64,000 nucleotides of DNA from the NCBI GenBank assembly GCA_045611685.1, contig JAZKXO010000024.1, forward strand, positions 62,001 to 126,000, written 5' to 3'. The DNA is from SIG701 sp045611685 (GTDB taxonomy: Bacteria; Bacillota; Clostridia; Oscillospirales; CAG-272). The number at the start of each line of letters is the position of its first letter. Positions within the stretch are counted from its first letter, which is position 1. Positions 1 through 9,793 of this stretch are shown piece by piece. The notes under the pieces were generated by a model, which did no database searches, was not told the origin of the DNA, and worked only from the letters and a program-made list of their open reading frames with translations. The translations under genes and the position numbers were made by a program.

Positions 1-2024
1 TAGCCAAACCATACGCCGCCCACGTAATAGGGCGTATAACCTACAAACCAACGGTCAAAATCGTTGCCGGCAGTACCGGTTTTACCTGCTACATCGACCG
101 TTTTACGGAGCGTAACGGACGTACCTGTACCCTGATTCATGACGTTATTCATCATAACCGTCATGATGGAGGCGGTCTGGTCGCTGATGACGATGTTAGA
201 CTTGTTTTCGTTCTCAAGAATCAGATTACCCTCGCTGTCGTATACATACAAGAATGTGCGAGGTTCATTATATACGCCGTTGTTCTGGAAAATTGCATAC
301 GCCGCTGTGATCTCCTCGACGGTAAGACCAAAACTCATCTGTCCAAGCGCCAAAGAGGCAAGTCCCTTATCGCTGAAGACCGTACCGCTTGCTGTTGTGT
401 ACGATTCAACGAAACTGTCAATGCCAAGTTTATTCTTCACAAAGTCAAACGATTTTTCGAGTGTTAGATCCTGCAGGACACGGACAGCAATGGTGTTTTT
501 AGACGTAATAATGGCCTGATTAACAGTAGTAAGGCCCGCATACGTATGCGGAAGATTGGAAGGCCATGCCGCGGGTGCCTTCTTCTTAATGGTGGATCCA
601 TCCGCGGCAGTCTCAACTACGTTCCAATTGACGTCGTAATCACCGAACGTAACAGGAACATCATCAAGAACAGAACCAAAGTTAATAAGTCCTGCATCCA
701 GTGCTGGCGCGTAGACCGCCAAAGGTTTAATAGACGATCCCGGTGAGCGCGTAGCATCTGTTGCGCGGTTCGTAATACGGTTATTCGTCTTCTCGCCGCG
801 ACCGCCTACGATACCGAGAACATCACCCGTATAAGGGTCAACGACAACCATAGCCGACTCCGGCTGCAATCCGTCGTTGGAATACGGGAAATACTCCTTG
901 TCGTTTTCGTAAACTTCTTCCATAATCCTTTGGACTTCCGGATCCATGACGGTATAAATCTTAAGACCGCCCGACCAAATCATCATACTGGCAGCATACT
1001 GATCGTAGCCGTATTTTTCCATGAGTGCATCGCGAACGTCAATGAAGAGGGATTCCTGATACCAGGAGAAAATCGTATTAGGATCGTCTTCATCGCTCTC
1101 GCTATTCAAAACAAGCACCAGCTCCTCATTCTGCGCCTGATTCTTTTCGGCAAGAGTGATATATCCCTCCTCCCACATGCGCTCCAATACCGTATACCTC
1201 CGATCAGCATTGTGCTCGGGAAAACGCACAGGATCGTAGTAAGACGGGTTCTTTACGATTGCAGCAAGTGCCGCACACTCGACAAGAGTAAGATCACTGA
1301 GTTCCTTGCCAAAGAAGTAGTTGGTTGCTGCACGCACACCGGTACAGTTATTGGAAAGGTAAATGATATTGAGGTACAATTCAAGGATTTCTTCCTTACT
1401 CTTCTCTTTTTCCAAGTTCAGCGAACGAAGGATTTCCTGCACCTTACGCTGAATGCGCACCTCATCATCTTTTGTAAGGTTTTTCACGAGCTGCTGTGTA
1501 ATGGTAGACGCCCCTCGTATTTCCTCAAATCCAAGGAAAAAGTTGACTACCGCCTTGCCGGTACCGATCCAGTCAACACCGTTATGCTTATAAAATCTAT
1601 GATCCTCGATGGCGATAAACGATTGATACAGATACTCGGGAAACTGCGAGTAGGAGGCCCAAAGGCTGTTTTCGGATGCATAGATACGCTGATCCTCCAG
1701 CTCGATTGGCGTACCGTTTCGATTCTGACGATCCTCCGGCGTTGCATAATCCATATAGTAGATACGCGTTGTCGTATCTGCCCCGGCAGTATGAAGAAGA
1801 GACGTATCAAGCGTCGGATCTATATGATTGTCAATATAGATCGCAAAAGCACCGCAAACAATAATACCGGTAATCAGCCCTATGAGGAGAACGGTCAGAG
1901 CAATATTCAAGATATATGAGAGGAGTTTCAAGGCCACCCTTCCGATTACGGAAATGGCGCGAAACACTTCACGACCCCAATTAACACCGCCGGGTGTCTT
2001 TCCGATATTATACTTATTCGTCAT
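1..2024 (-). CDS. Penicillin-binding protein 1A-type (transglycosylase/transpeptidase), 3' end missing
   Basis: Bifunctional class A penicillin-binding protein that polymerises and cross-links peptidoglycan outside the membrane. The minus strand stays open from the start to base 1, about 674 codons, so the C-terminus lies outside the window. A short cytoplasmic N-terminus is followed by one membrane segment (ILNIALTVLLIGLITGIIV). The GT51 glycosyltransferase domain shows EDHRFYKHNGVDW and GASTITQQLVKNL. The transpeptidase domain shows the SxxK site in SPGSSIKPLAVY, the SxN motif in TSKNTIAV and the KTG motif in GKTGTAGNDFDRWF, so the catalytic set is complete. Start is uncertain: the ATG at 2024 has AAAGGA 12 bases upstream; an in-frame ATG at 2045 would add seven residues and has only a GGGG stretch upstream. 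Monocistronic as far as can be seen, divergent from the next gene. Confidence 0.93.
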   Translation of the reverse strand, partial: MTNKYNIGKTPGGVNWGREVFRAISVIGRVALKLLSYILNIALTVLLIGLITGIIVCGAFAIYIDNHIDPTLDTSLLHTAGADTTTRIYYMDYATPEDRQNRNGTPIELEDQRIYASENSLWASYSQFPEYLYQSFIAIEDHRFYKHNGVDWIGTGKAVVNFFLGFEEIRGASTITQQLVKNLTKDDEVRIQRKVQEILRSLNLEKEKSKEEILELYLNIIYLSNNCTGVRAATNYFFGKELSDLTLVECAALAAIVKNPSYYDPVRFPEHNADRRYTVLERMWEEGYITLAEKNQAQNEELVLVLNSESDEDDPNTIFSWYQESLFIDVRDALMEKYGYDQYAASMMIWSGGLKIYTVMDPEVQRIMEEVYENDKEYFPYSNDGLQPESAMVVVDPYTGDVLGIVGGRGEKTNNRITNRATDATRSPGSSIKPLAVYAPALDAGLINFGSVLDDVPVTFGDYDVNWNVVETAADGSTIKKKAPAAWPSNLPHTYAGLTTVNQAIITSKNTIAVRVLQDLTLEKSFDFVKNKLGIDSFVESYTTASGTVFSDKGLASLALGQMSFGLTVEEITAAYAIFQNNGVYNEPRTFLYVYDSEGNLILENENKSNIVISDQTASIMTVMMNNVMNQGTGTSVTLRKTVDVAGKTGTAGNDFDRWFVGYTPYYVGGVWFG

Positions 2025-2181
2025 CAGTTTTTCCAATCCTTTCATAGTCCGGCCCCGACAAGGGCGGAAAAGAAAACAAAAATATAACAAAGGGTTTTAA
2101 TTATTATAGACCATTATTTTGAATAGAGTGTGAAGATATGCCAATAATATTAGTGAAAATAAAAAAACAAGGGGATTCTCT

Positions 2182-2544
2182 GTGAAGAAAAAGGTCGATT
2201 TTTCAGGAATCAAAACGAGATTGTTTATCTACAGAGCGCTGATTCTTTCTGTAATCCTTACAACGCTGTGCTTATCAATAGCCGTAAATGCTAAGGTGAA
2301 ACATTTGGAGGAGAAGATCTTATCGCCAAGTATCGAAGCATCGATAGCAATGAACGAAAAGTTTATCCTCCGCGAGTATGAGGGACGCATCGGCATCTTT
2401 GTAGCCGGTGAAAAAGAGCCGCGTGAAGTATTGAACGTGTTTGTCTTCACCCTGCCGGCCACGGACCGTGCAGCCTTAAAAATCGGCATCACCGTATACG
2501 GTGCGGATGCACTCAGAACGCTGATTGAGGATTTCACCGCCTGA
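2182..2544 (+). CDS. Small membrane-anchored protein with BofC C-terminal-like domain
   Basis: A 120-residue protein starting at GTG, supported by AAGGGG seven bases upstream. It has one N-terminal membrane segment (about residues 17-36, ALILSVILTTLCLSIAV), then a short extracellular domain. The segment FILREYEGRIGIF followed by TLPATDRAALKIGITVYG and LIEDFTA resembles the C-terminal domain of BofC (bypass-of-forespore-C) and of many unnamed clostridial proteins: a residue pattern of extended strands, then LP-x-D-x3-L-x2-GI. In Bacillus BofC inhibits the SpoIVB signalling protease during sporulation; whether this protein does so is unknown, because the N-terminal BofC domain is absent. It converges on dnaE with a seven-base gap and no visible terminator. 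Confidence 0.7.
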   Translation: MKKKVDFSGIKTRLFIYRALILSVILTTLCLSIAVNAKVKHLEEKILSPSIEASIAMNEKFILREYEGRIGIFVAGEKEPREVLNVFVFTLPATDRAALKIGITVYGADALRTLIEDFTA

Positions 2545-2551
2545 ACTGTGA

Positions 2552-5500
2552 TCAGCGAAGGACAACCGCATCTTCTCCGAGAAATTCGACGAGTTCTTTC
2601 ATCACGAAAGGAGTCGGCGTTGTTTTGTAGGTTTCCGATGTCAGGTATTTTCCCTGAGATGCATCGTAGAAGACAACCGGAACGGATCCCGTGAAAATTT
2701 GCAGAAAGCTCTGAACACGGCGGCTGATGGAGCTGTCCATACTGTCCACTTTCAGGTACAGTTTAGACGGTACTTTTCCTGCGGTATCTTTTTGTGCAAC
2801 TCTCTCATCCGTCTGGGGAGCTTTTACCGTCTGTTCCGTTTGTTCGTAAACACCGTTTTCGAGCAAAAGCTCCGCACTCTGCATCAGTATTTTCGGATCT
2901 TCCTCTTCACGAACAGAGATGTTTCCCTTTACGGCAATGGAAGAGTTAAGCGTAAGATAGCCCGAGAAAGCACTAAGTGCTTTTGGGAAAACGATTACCT
3001 CCACCTCACCGGTTCTGTCCTCAACGGTCAGAAAAGCCATCTGCTCGCCGGATCGGGTTGCCTTGTTCTGCCTTTTCGTGATCATTCCTGCGATGAGAAC
3101 ACGCTGTTTATCTGCATACTCTTTGCGAGTGCCGCCATTCGTACCCTCATCGGAGGATGCGTCCTCCTCGCATTCAAATGAAGCCTTGATATTCGAAATC
3201 AAATCAGGCCGGAGCGCCGTAAGGTGCTTTTCATATTCGTCTAAAATATGACCTGAGAAATAGAGGCCTGAGCTTTCTTTTTCAAGCCGCAGAAGATCTC
3301 TGCCGCTGTATTCAGGGATATCCGGCAAAGTGATTGCGGGAATTGTGTGCGGCCGATTGTCCGATGCAGCGGCAGAAAACAGATCAATCTGCCCATCCAG
3401 CGACATTCTGCCTGCTGACGTGCGCGACTCAAGCACGGATTCGTACACGGTAAGCATCTGGCTGCGCTTCGCACAGAGACCGTCAAGTGCACCTGATTTT
3501 ATGAGCATTTCAAGCTGTCGTTTATTCATGGACAAGCCGCTCATGCGGGTGATGAAATCGTCAAACGAGATAAATTTGCCACCTCGATTTCGTTCGGTGA
3601 TAAGTGTATCAACAAACTGCTTGCCAAGATTTTTGAGAGCGAGCAGTCCAAAACGGATATTCTTTCCGTCCACGTGGAAATCCCGTGCACTTTCGTTTAC
3701 GTGCGGCGGCAGAATGCGAATACCGATACGAGAACACTCAGCAATATACTCCGCCATTTTATCCGACGATCCCAAAACGGATGTGAGAAGCGCGCTCTCG
3801 TATTCACGCGGATAATGCGCTTTCAGATACGCGGTTCTGTATGACAGAATGCCGTAGGCGGCCGCGTGGCTTTTGTTGAAGGCATAGTTAGCAAAGCCAA
3901 CGATTTCTTCAAACAGTTCTCTCGCAGCATTTTCGGAAACGCCGTGCTCCGATGCGCCCGCGAGGAAGGCAGTCCGTTCATTTTCGAGAACGTCCAATTT
4001 CTTTTTTGAGATCGCGCGCCGCACGACGTCCGCGCGGCCAAGTGAGTAGCCCGCAACGACGCGAAAGATCTGCATTACCTGCTCCTGGTAGACAATACAG
4101 CCGTTCGTTACGTCGAGAATCGGCGCAAGAAGAGGCGTTGCGTAACGAATCCTCGTGCGGTCGCGGCTGTTCTCAATGTATTTAGGGATAGAATCCATTG
4201 GTCCCGGGCGGTAAAGTGCAATAGCGGCGATAATATCGTCAATACGCGAAGGTTTCATCTGAACAAGGGTCTGCCTCATACCGCCCGACTCAAGCTGAAA
4301 AACGCCATCCGTTTTACCGGAAGCAATGAGATCAAACGTCCTCTTATCATCTACCGAAATTTTGGATATGTCAAAATTATTATCCCGTTCACGGATCTGC
4401 GACTCCGCCTCTGCAATAATCGTAAGATACCGAAGTGCAAGAAAGTCAAACTTCAAGAGTCCCAACTCGGCTACCGTGTTCATATCGAACTGCGTAACGA
4501 CGATGCCGTTATTGACGGCAAGCGGGACGTAGTCCGCCACCGGACGTTCAGTAATAACCACACCGGCTGCGTGGGTAGATGCGTGCCGCGGCATCCCTTC
4601 GAGCGCCATGGCTGTATCGACAAGGCGCCGAATCTCCGTGCTCTCATCGTACATAGTTTTTAGCGTCGGCAACTCCAAAGCATCTTTGAGTGTGATACCC
4701 AATGCGTGTGGGATCTGTCTCGCTACCTCATCAACCTCGGAATAGGACATACCGAGAGCTCGTCCAACATCACGGATAACGGCGCGTGCAGCCATCGTTC
4801 CGAAAGTAATGATTTGCGCCGTGTGGTCTTCGCCGTACTTTTCACGCACGTAATCGATCGTCTCGTCGCGGCGGTCATAACAAAAGTCGATATCAAAGTC
4901 CGGCATGCTGACGCGTTCAGGATTCAAAAAACGCTCAAAGAGAAGATCAAAGCGCAAAGGATCAACGTCCGTAATACCAACAAGATACGCAATAAGACTG
5001 CCGGCACCGGAGCCGCGCCCAGGGCCTACCTGTATCCCCTTCGCTTTGGAGTGGCTGACGAAATCCCACACAATGAGATAGTACTCACTGTATCCCATTT
5101 TATCGATAACGGACAACTCATATTCCATTCTCTCGCGGTATGATTCCTCCGTGTTCTTATCGGTGAATACAATATGACCCGCAGTAATTTTTTCCTCAAA
5201 GGACTTCTCAGAAAGATCTTTCAGATACTCGCCCGGTGCCATACCGTTTTCCGTATAAAATCGCGGAAGCTCCGTGTGACCGAAAATAAAATGGAAATCA
5301 CACATAGCGGCAATTTTTGCGGTGTTTTGAATCGCACCCGGGTATTCACCGAAGAGTTTTTCCATCTCCCAGGTGTTTTTATAGTAGAACTCGTCCGTCT
5401 CAAAGCCGATCGGACGGCCGTCGGTAATAACGTTGTTCGTTTGGATGCACATAAGGATCGCCTGCGTTTCCGCATCTGAACGGCGCAGATAATGTACGTC

Positions 5501-6115
5501 ATTCGTGGCAACGAGACCGATGCCCGTCTTTTCCGCAATTTCAAGAATCGCGCGGTTTACCGTTTTCTGCTCATCTATTCCGTGATCCTGCACCTCGAGA
5601 TAAAAGCGGTCTTTTCCAAACAGTTTCTGCATGCGGCGCGCGTAAATTTCAGCTTCTTCGTACTCGCCTGCTGAAATCATACGCGGGATATAACCGGCAA
5701 GACACGCAGAAAGTGCAATAAGACCCTCGTGGTGTTGTTCCAATAGTTCCATATCTATGCGAGGCTTTGAGTAAAATCCCTCCGTATACGCCTTCGATAC
5801 CATAGAAATGAGGTTACGATATCCGATCTCATTCTCAACGAGAAGAACGAGATGATAACTGGAGGAATCCTGATCGTGCGTCTTATCAAATCTGCTGCGG
5901 CGTGCTACGTATACTTCGCAGCCGATGATCGGCTTTATGCCTTCTTTCATGCACGCTTTATAAAAAGCAACCACGCCATACATAGCACCGTGATCGGTGA
6001 GGGCAACGGCAGTGTGTCCCATTTCCTTTGCGATTTTCGGAATGTCCGCTATGCGGCATGCACCGTCCAGCAAACTGTATTCACTGTGCAGATGCAAATG
6101 TACGAACTCTCCCAT
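2552..6115 (-). CDS. dnaE: DNA polymerase III alpha subunit (DnaE)
   Basis: Replicative DNA polymerase of the C family, 1187 residues, the usual length for DnaE. The N-terminal PHP domain begins at HLHLHSEYSLLDGA (residues 7-19) and keeps its metal-binding histidines. The polymerase core contains GPGRGSGAGS (364-373) and the PDFDIDF motif (405-411) with two catalytic aspartates; a third is expected in the later FDFLAL stretch. Helix-hairpin-helix and OB-fold regions follow (OB strand pattern around RVLIAGMITKRQNKATRSG). The start is fixed by AAAGGAG seven bases upstream of the ATG. It is the last gene of the long minus-strand run and lies 36 bases after whiA. Firmicutes normally also carry PolC, which is not in this window. 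Confidence 0.97.
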   Translation of the reverse strand: MGEFVHLHLHSEYSLLDGACRIADIPKIAKEMGHTAVALTDHGAMYGVVAFYKACMKEGIKPIIGCEVYVARRSRFDKTHDQDSSSYHLVLLVENEIGYRNLISMVSKAYTEGFYSKPRIDMELLEQHHEGLIALSACLAGYIPRMISAGEYEEAEIYARRMQKLFGKDRFYLEVQDHGIDEQKTVNRAILEIAEKTGIGLVATNDVHYLRRSDAETQAILMCIQTNNVITDGRPIGFETDEFYYKNTWEMEKLFGEYPGAIQNTAKIAAMCDFHFIFGHTELPRFYTENGMAPGEYLKDLSEKSFEEKITAGHIVFTDKNTEESYRERMEYELSVIDKMGYSEYYLIVWDFVSHSKAKGIQVGPGRGSGAGSLIAYLVGITDVDPLRFDLLFERFLNPERVSMPDFDIDFCYDRRDETIDYVREKYGEDHTAQIITFGTMAARAVIRDVGRALGMSYSEVDEVARQIPHALGITLKDALELPTLKTMYDESTEIRRLVDTAMALEGMPRHASTHAAGVVITERPVADYVPLAVNNGIVVTQFDMNTVAELGLLKFDFLALRYLTIIAEAESQIRERDNNFDISKISVDDKRTFDLIASGKTDGVFQLESGGMRQTLVQMKPSRIDDIIAAIALYRPGPMDSIPKYIENSRDRTRIRYATPLLAPILDVTNGCIVYQEQVMQIFRVVAGYSLGRADVVRRAISKKKLDVLENERTAFLAGASEHGVSENAARELFEEIVGFANYAFNKSHAAAYGILSYRTAYLKAHYPREYESALLTSVLGSSDKMAEYIAECSRIGIRILPPHVNESARDFHVDGKNIRFGLLALKNLGKQFVDTLITERNRGGKFISFDDFITRMSGLSMNKRQLEMLIKSGALDGLCAKRSQMLTVYESVLESRTSAGRMSLDGQIDLFSAAASDNRPHTIPAITLPDIPEYSGRDLLRLEKESSGLYFSGHILDEYEKHLTALRPDLISNIKASFECEEDASSDEGTNGGTRKEYADKQRVLIAGMITKRQNKATRSGEQMAFLTVEDRTGEVEVIVFPKALSAFSGYLTLNSSIAVKGNISVREEEDPKILMQSAELLLENGVYEQTEQTVKAPQTDERVAQKDTAGKVPSKLYLKVDSMDSSISRRVQSFLQIFTGSVPVVFYDASQGKYLTSETYKTTPTPFVMKELVEFLGEDAVVLR

Positions 6116-6151
6116 AGCGGTCTCCTTTCAATTTTAAAGATAGAATGAATT

Positions 6152-6895
6152 TTACCGATCTGCACCGGTCGATCTGGCGTAATCCATGATTTTGGAAAGA
6201 CGGTGGCAGACACCGGATTTCGTGATAGGCGGCTCGTGTGCATCGCCCAGTTCTTTCATAGACATTTGCTTATGCTGCACTCTAAGTTCAGCAGTTACAC
6301 GAAGCGACTGCGGAAGCTTGTGAATCGCACCGGAGGCGATAAGCGACTCTATTACCGCGATCTGCTCTTCCGCCGCGCGGAGCGATTTGCCGATATTCGC
6401 AGTATCGCAGTTCACCTGCCGGTTGATATTGTTGCGGAATTCCCGCTCAATACGGGTATTCATAAAATCAAACGCCGCCGTGTTGGCACCGATATAAGCG
6501 AGGAAATCTGCAATTGCCTCGCCATCCTTCAAATAGAAAATATACTGTTTTTTTCGCTTCGTGCGGCCACCTGAGATTCCCTGCTCCAAAAGAAGAGTCT
6601 CTAGTGCCGCACACTCCGCATCCGTTTCAAACGCAAACTCCAAATGATTGCGCTTATTGGGATCTGTTACCGAGCCGTAGAGAAGAAAAACTCTTGCAAT
6701 AAAATGCGGTAGGCATGCGGGGCATTTGCACCGCTCAGCCGCGGAAAGCATTGCGGCAGGGCGTTCATCTGCAGGCATAGCACCGAGCAAATCCGCATCT
6801 TTTACGGAGTATGCACAGCATTTTTTCTTAACAGGGAGCGACGTCAGAAATTCTCGCAAGGCTTCTGCATAGGATTTTGGGGTTGTATTATCCAT
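6152..6895 (-). CDS. whiA: WhiA-family DNA-binding protein, N-terminally short
   Basis: Homologue of WhiA, a regulator of cell division and sporulation in Gram-positive bacteria that pairs a LAGLIDADG homing-endonuclease-like fold with a C-terminal helix-turn-helix. The conserved NRQVNCDTANIGKSLRAA segment (the family's NRxVNCxTANxxKT signature) and the C-terminal KSGVCHRLSKI helix-turn-helix are clear. At 247 residues it is about 60 shorter than usual (300-330). The missing part is the first LAGLIDADG half: the text passes from a short lead directly to CLPHFIARVFLLYGSVTDP, which normally sits near residue 115. The start ATG has only a weak ribosome site. It lies between murB and dnaE, without the rapZ and yvcK genes that often sit between murB and whiA in Clostridia. 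Confidence 0.9.
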   Translation of the reverse strand: MDNTTPKSYAEALREFLTSLPVKKKCCAYSVKDADLLGAMPADERPAAMLSAAERCKCPACLPHFIARVFLLYGSVTDPNKRNHLEFAFETDAECAALETLLLEQGISGGRTKRKKQYIFYLKDGEAIADFLAYIGANTAAFDFMNTRIEREFRNNINRQVNCDTANIGKSLRAAEEQIAVIESLIASGAIHKLPQSLRVTAELRVQHKQMSMKELGDAHEPPITKSGVCHRLSKIMDYARSTGADR

Positions 6896-6915
6896 AACTG
6901 ATTACATTCCCGTAT

Positions 6916-7833
6916 TTATTCCGGAATATAAATAACTTCCGGTTCAATTTCAATTTTATGAAGACGGTAAATCTCTTTTTGTATCTTATCAATCAAAGAG
7001 AGGACGTCTCCGGCTGTTGCACCGCCGCGATTGATGATAAATCCGGCATGCTTCTCTGAGACCTGTGCACCGCCAACCGTACATCCTTTGAGTCCCGCTT
7101 CGTCAATCATCTTTGCCGTATAGCGGCCGGGATAGCGTTTGAACGTACTGCCGGCGCTTGGATATTCAAGCGGCTGTTTTTCGATGCGGCGGCGCATCAG
7201 TTCTTCCATTTCACGCCGTATCGCATTTTCATCTCCGGGCAAAAGTGCAAACGTTGCCGAAAGGATAATCCATTCAGGATGTGCTCTATATATGCTGTTT
7301 CGATAACCAAAACAGTGCTCATCGCCCGAAAGCGAAGCCACTTCCCCGCTTTCTCTGTCATAATAGGTGCTTTCTATAAGAACCTCTGAAATTTCACTGT
7401 CATATGCGCCGGCATTCATGAACACAGCGCCACCCACACTGCCGGGTATTCCGTTAGAAAACTGAAGACCTGTGAGCGCATGATCGCCTGCGATTTTGGC
7501 GAGAGCGGTCAGAGTTGCGCCCGCCTCGGCAGTGATAGTGTTTTCTAAAACAGTGATTTGCTTCATAGAGGAGGTGGAAACGATCACACCGCGAAATCCG
7601 GCATCAGCGATGAGAATGTTACTACCGCGCCCAATCACTTGTGTTTTTACATTATGCTTTTTTGTAAGACTAAGGACACGCCTCAAAGCATCGGCACTCT
7701 GCGGTTCAACATAAAAATCGGCAGGTCCGCCTATATGGAACGTCGTATGAAGAGCCATTGGCTCATCGTATCGGATACTGATATTTTGGAGCTGCTCCAA
7801 ATCGTTTTGAAACAGTTTCGCATCAGTTGCCAT
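6916..7833 (-). CDS. murB: UDP-N-acetylenolpyruvoylglucosamine reductase (MurB)
   Basis: FAD enzyme that reduces UDP-GlcNAc-enolpyruvate to UDP-MurNAc with NADPH, a committed cytoplasmic step of peptidoglycan precursor synthesis. The 305 residues match the family. The FAD domain shows HTTFHIGGPADFYVEP, IGRGSNILIADAGFRGVIV and NGIPGSVGGAVFMNAGAY; the catalytic stretch YPSAGSTFKRYPG carries the proton-donating serine; the C-terminal domain keeps KHAGFIINRGGATAGD. The ATG is preceded by AGGGAGG five bases away. It lies 12 bases downstream of the HAD phosphatase gene and 20 bases before whiA, so it is likely cotranscribed with both. Confidence 0.97.
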   Translation of the reverse strand: MATDAKLFQNDLEQLQNISIRYDEPMALHTTFHIGGPADFYVEPQSADALRRVLSLTKKHNVKTQVIGRGSNILIADAGFRGVIVSTSSMKQITVLENTITAEAGATLTALAKIAGDHALTGLQFSNGIPGSVGGAVFMNAGAYDSEISEVLIESTYYDRESGEVASLSGDEHCFGYRNSIYRAHPEWIILSATFALLPGDENAIRREMEELMRRRIEKQPLEYPSAGSTFKRYPGRYTAKMIDEAGLKGCTVGGAQVSEKHAGFIINRGGATAGDVLSLIDKIQKEIYRLHKIEIEPEVIYIPE

Positions 7834-7844
7834 AATAGCCTCCC

Positions 7845-8552
7845 TTATTTCTCCATGATTCTCGCCATAAGCGATGGAAGATCCCGTATATCCTCTATGA
7901 TATACGTTACGTCCCGTCCGTGTGTATCGTGATTTCCTTTATGATCGAGAAACACGCAGTCGATACCGGCATTTATCGAACCGTCGATATCGGACGTGAG
8001 CGAATCGCCGACCACGAGATAATGCGCGGGATCAGTGTCCCCGACTGCGTTCATTACGTGATTAAAGAAAGCCCGAGCCGGTTTTTCACAGCCGATTTTT
8101 TCGGAAATAAAAACATCGCGAAAATACGGTTCAAGGCCCGACCCCTGAAAACGCGACAGCTGCGCCTCGTAACTGCCGTTTGTTATGATATAAAGCGGGA
8201 ACTGTTGGCTAAGGATTTTGCAAACATCAATAGCGCCTTCTAAAAGACAGCGCTGTTGACTCAGTTGTTCAAAGTACATATGGCTGATCTTTTTGCAGAG
8301 CACAGTGTCGTCTACACCCATTTCATCAAGGAGCATTTCAAATCGCATATCCTTGAGGCGTGCTCGTGTAACCTCTTTACGCTCGAGCATCCGCCACAGT
8401 TCGTCATTGATTTCATGATAACGGGCATACACATCTTCATTCACAGAAAGCCCCAACGCGGAGAAGACGGCAAAAAATGCCGTTTTCTCCGCGAGGTTAA
8501 AATCAAAGAGTGTATTGTCCGCATCCAAAAGCAAATATTTGTACGGTGCCAT
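7845..8552 (-). CDS. HAD-superfamily phosphatase, YjjG-like
   Basis: Haloacid-dehalogenase type hydrolase of 235 residues. Motif I is LLLDADNTLFDF (DxDxT), motif II is IITNGSYEAQLSRF, the motif III lysine lies in SEKIGCEKPARAFF, and motif IV is VVGDSLTSDIDGSINAG. The arrangement matches the YjjG/YfnB group, pyrimidine nucleotidases that hydrolyse non-canonical nucleoside monophosphates; the exact substrate cannot be read from sequence. Its ATG overlaps the tyrS stop (TAATG), so it is translationally coupled to tyrS, and murB follows after 11 bases. Confidence 0.9.
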   Translation of the reverse strand: MAPYKYLLLDADNTLFDFNLAEKTAFFAVFSALGLSVNEDVYARYHEINDELWRMLERKEVTRARLKDMRFEMLLDEMGVDDTVLCKKISHMYFEQLSQQRCLLEGAIDVCKILSQQFPLYIITNGSYEAQLSRFQGSGLEPYFRDVFISEKIGCEKPARAFFNHVMNAVGDTDPAHYLVVGDSLTSDIDGSINAGIDCVFLDHKGNHDTHGRDVTYIIEDIRDLPSLMARIMEK

Positions 8553-9793
8553 TATTTCAGAACAAAGCGGCGATACGTCTTTTTGCCCTTTTTGAGAACA
8601 ATGCCCTCGCCCTTGAGCTGTTCTGCCGTCAAGGCTGCATCAAAGCGTTCTACCTTTTCATCCCCGACAAGGATACCGCCCTGCTGAATGAGGCGTTTTG
8701 CCTCACCCTTTGAGGGAGCCATCTTGCCGATAACGAGAAGGTCTGCCACCTGAACTCCACCGTCTTTCAAGTCCGCCTCGGACAGCTCCGTCGTCGGCAT
8801 ATCGGCAGATGCACCGCCGCCAACAAAGAGAGCTTTTGCAGCACTCTGTGCTTTTTCCGCTTCCTCCTCGCCGTGGACGAGTTTAGTCAACTCATATGCC
8901 AGGATCTCCTTGGCGGTATTAAGCTGGCTTCCTTCCCATCCGTCCATCGCGTCAATCTGCTCAAGCGGCAGGAACGTAAGCATACGGATGCATTTGAGAA
9001 CGTCCGCATCTGCCACGTTGCGCCAGTACTGATAGAAATCGTACGGCGAAGTTTTTTTCGGATCGAGCCACACTGCGTTGCCAGCGGTCTTGCCCATCTT
9101 CTTGCCCTGAGAGTCCGTCAGAAGCGTGATCGTCATAGCATTTGCGTCTTTACCGAGCTTGCGGCGGATAAGCTCCGTACCGCCGAGCATATTGGACCAC
9201 TGATCGTCTCCGCCGAACTGAAGATTGCAATCGTAATTCTGGAACAGGTAGTAAAAGTCGTAAGACTGCATGATCATGTAGTTGAACTCAAGGAAAGAGA
9301 GTCCCTTTTCCATACGCTGCTTGTAGCACTCGGCGCGGAGCATATTATTCACCGAGAAGCATGCGCCGACGTCACGGAGCATTTCCACGTAGTTCAGTTT
9401 CAGAAGCCAGTCGGCGTTATTGATCATCTTCGCTTTGCCTTCACCGAAATCAATGAACTTCTCCATCTGGCGTTTGAAGCACTCTGCATTATGGTCAATG
9501 TCGTCCTTGGTGAGCATCTTACGCATATCGGTACGGCCGGACGGGTCGCCGATCATGGTAGTGCCGCCGCCAATAAGAGCAATCGGTTTGTTGCCTGCCA
9601 TCTGGAGACGCTTCATCAGCGTAAGCGCCATGAAATGTCCGGCAGTGAGGCTGTCTGCGGTGCAGTCAAAGCCAATGTAAAACGTAGCTTTTCCGTTGTT
9701 GATGAGATTTTTGATCTCCTCTTCGTTGGTCATCTGGGCAATGAGGCCACGGGCTTTCAATTCATCAAAAATGGTCATAGTTTCTTTCGGCAT
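8552..9793 (-). CDS. tyrS: Tyrosyl-tRNA synthetase
   Basis: Class I aminoacyl-tRNA synthetase charging tRNA-Tyr, 413 residues. The nucleotide-binding HIGH equivalent is LTAGH (49-53) within GFDCTADSLTAGHF; the KMSKS equivalent is KMGKT; the tyrosine pocket shows YDFYYLFQNYDCNLQFGGDDQW. An S4 RNA-binding domain closes the protein (KGEAKRLIQQGGILVGD). GGAG eight bases upstream supports the ATG at 9793 over an internal one. Only 29 bases separate it from recN, so there is no room for a T-box leader: expression must follow the upstream genes. Confidence 0.97.
   Translation of the reverse strand: MPKETMTIFDELKARGLIAQMTNEEEIKNLINNGKATFYIGFDCTADSLTAGHFMALTLMKRLQMAGNKPIALIGGGTTMIGDPSGRTDMRKMLTKDDIDHNAECFKRQMEKFIDFGEGKAKMINNADWLLKLNYVEMLRDVGACFSVNNMLRAECYKQRMEKGLSFLEFNYMIMQSYDFYYLFQNYDCNLQFGGDDQWSNMLGGTELIRRKLGKDANAMTITLLTDSQGKKMGKTAGNAVWLDPKKTSPYDFYQYWRNVADADVLKCIRMLTFLPLEQIDAMDGWEGSQLNTAKEILAYELTKLVHGEEEAEKAQSAAKALFVGGGASADMPTTELSEADLKDGGVQVADLLVIGKMAPSKGEAKRLIQQGGILVGDEKVERFDAALTAEQLKGEGIVLKKGKKTYRRFVLK

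Noticed and set aside
930..1919. A 329-codon plus-strand frame
   Set aside because: Antisense to the penicillin-binding protein, whose motifs are complete on the minus strand.
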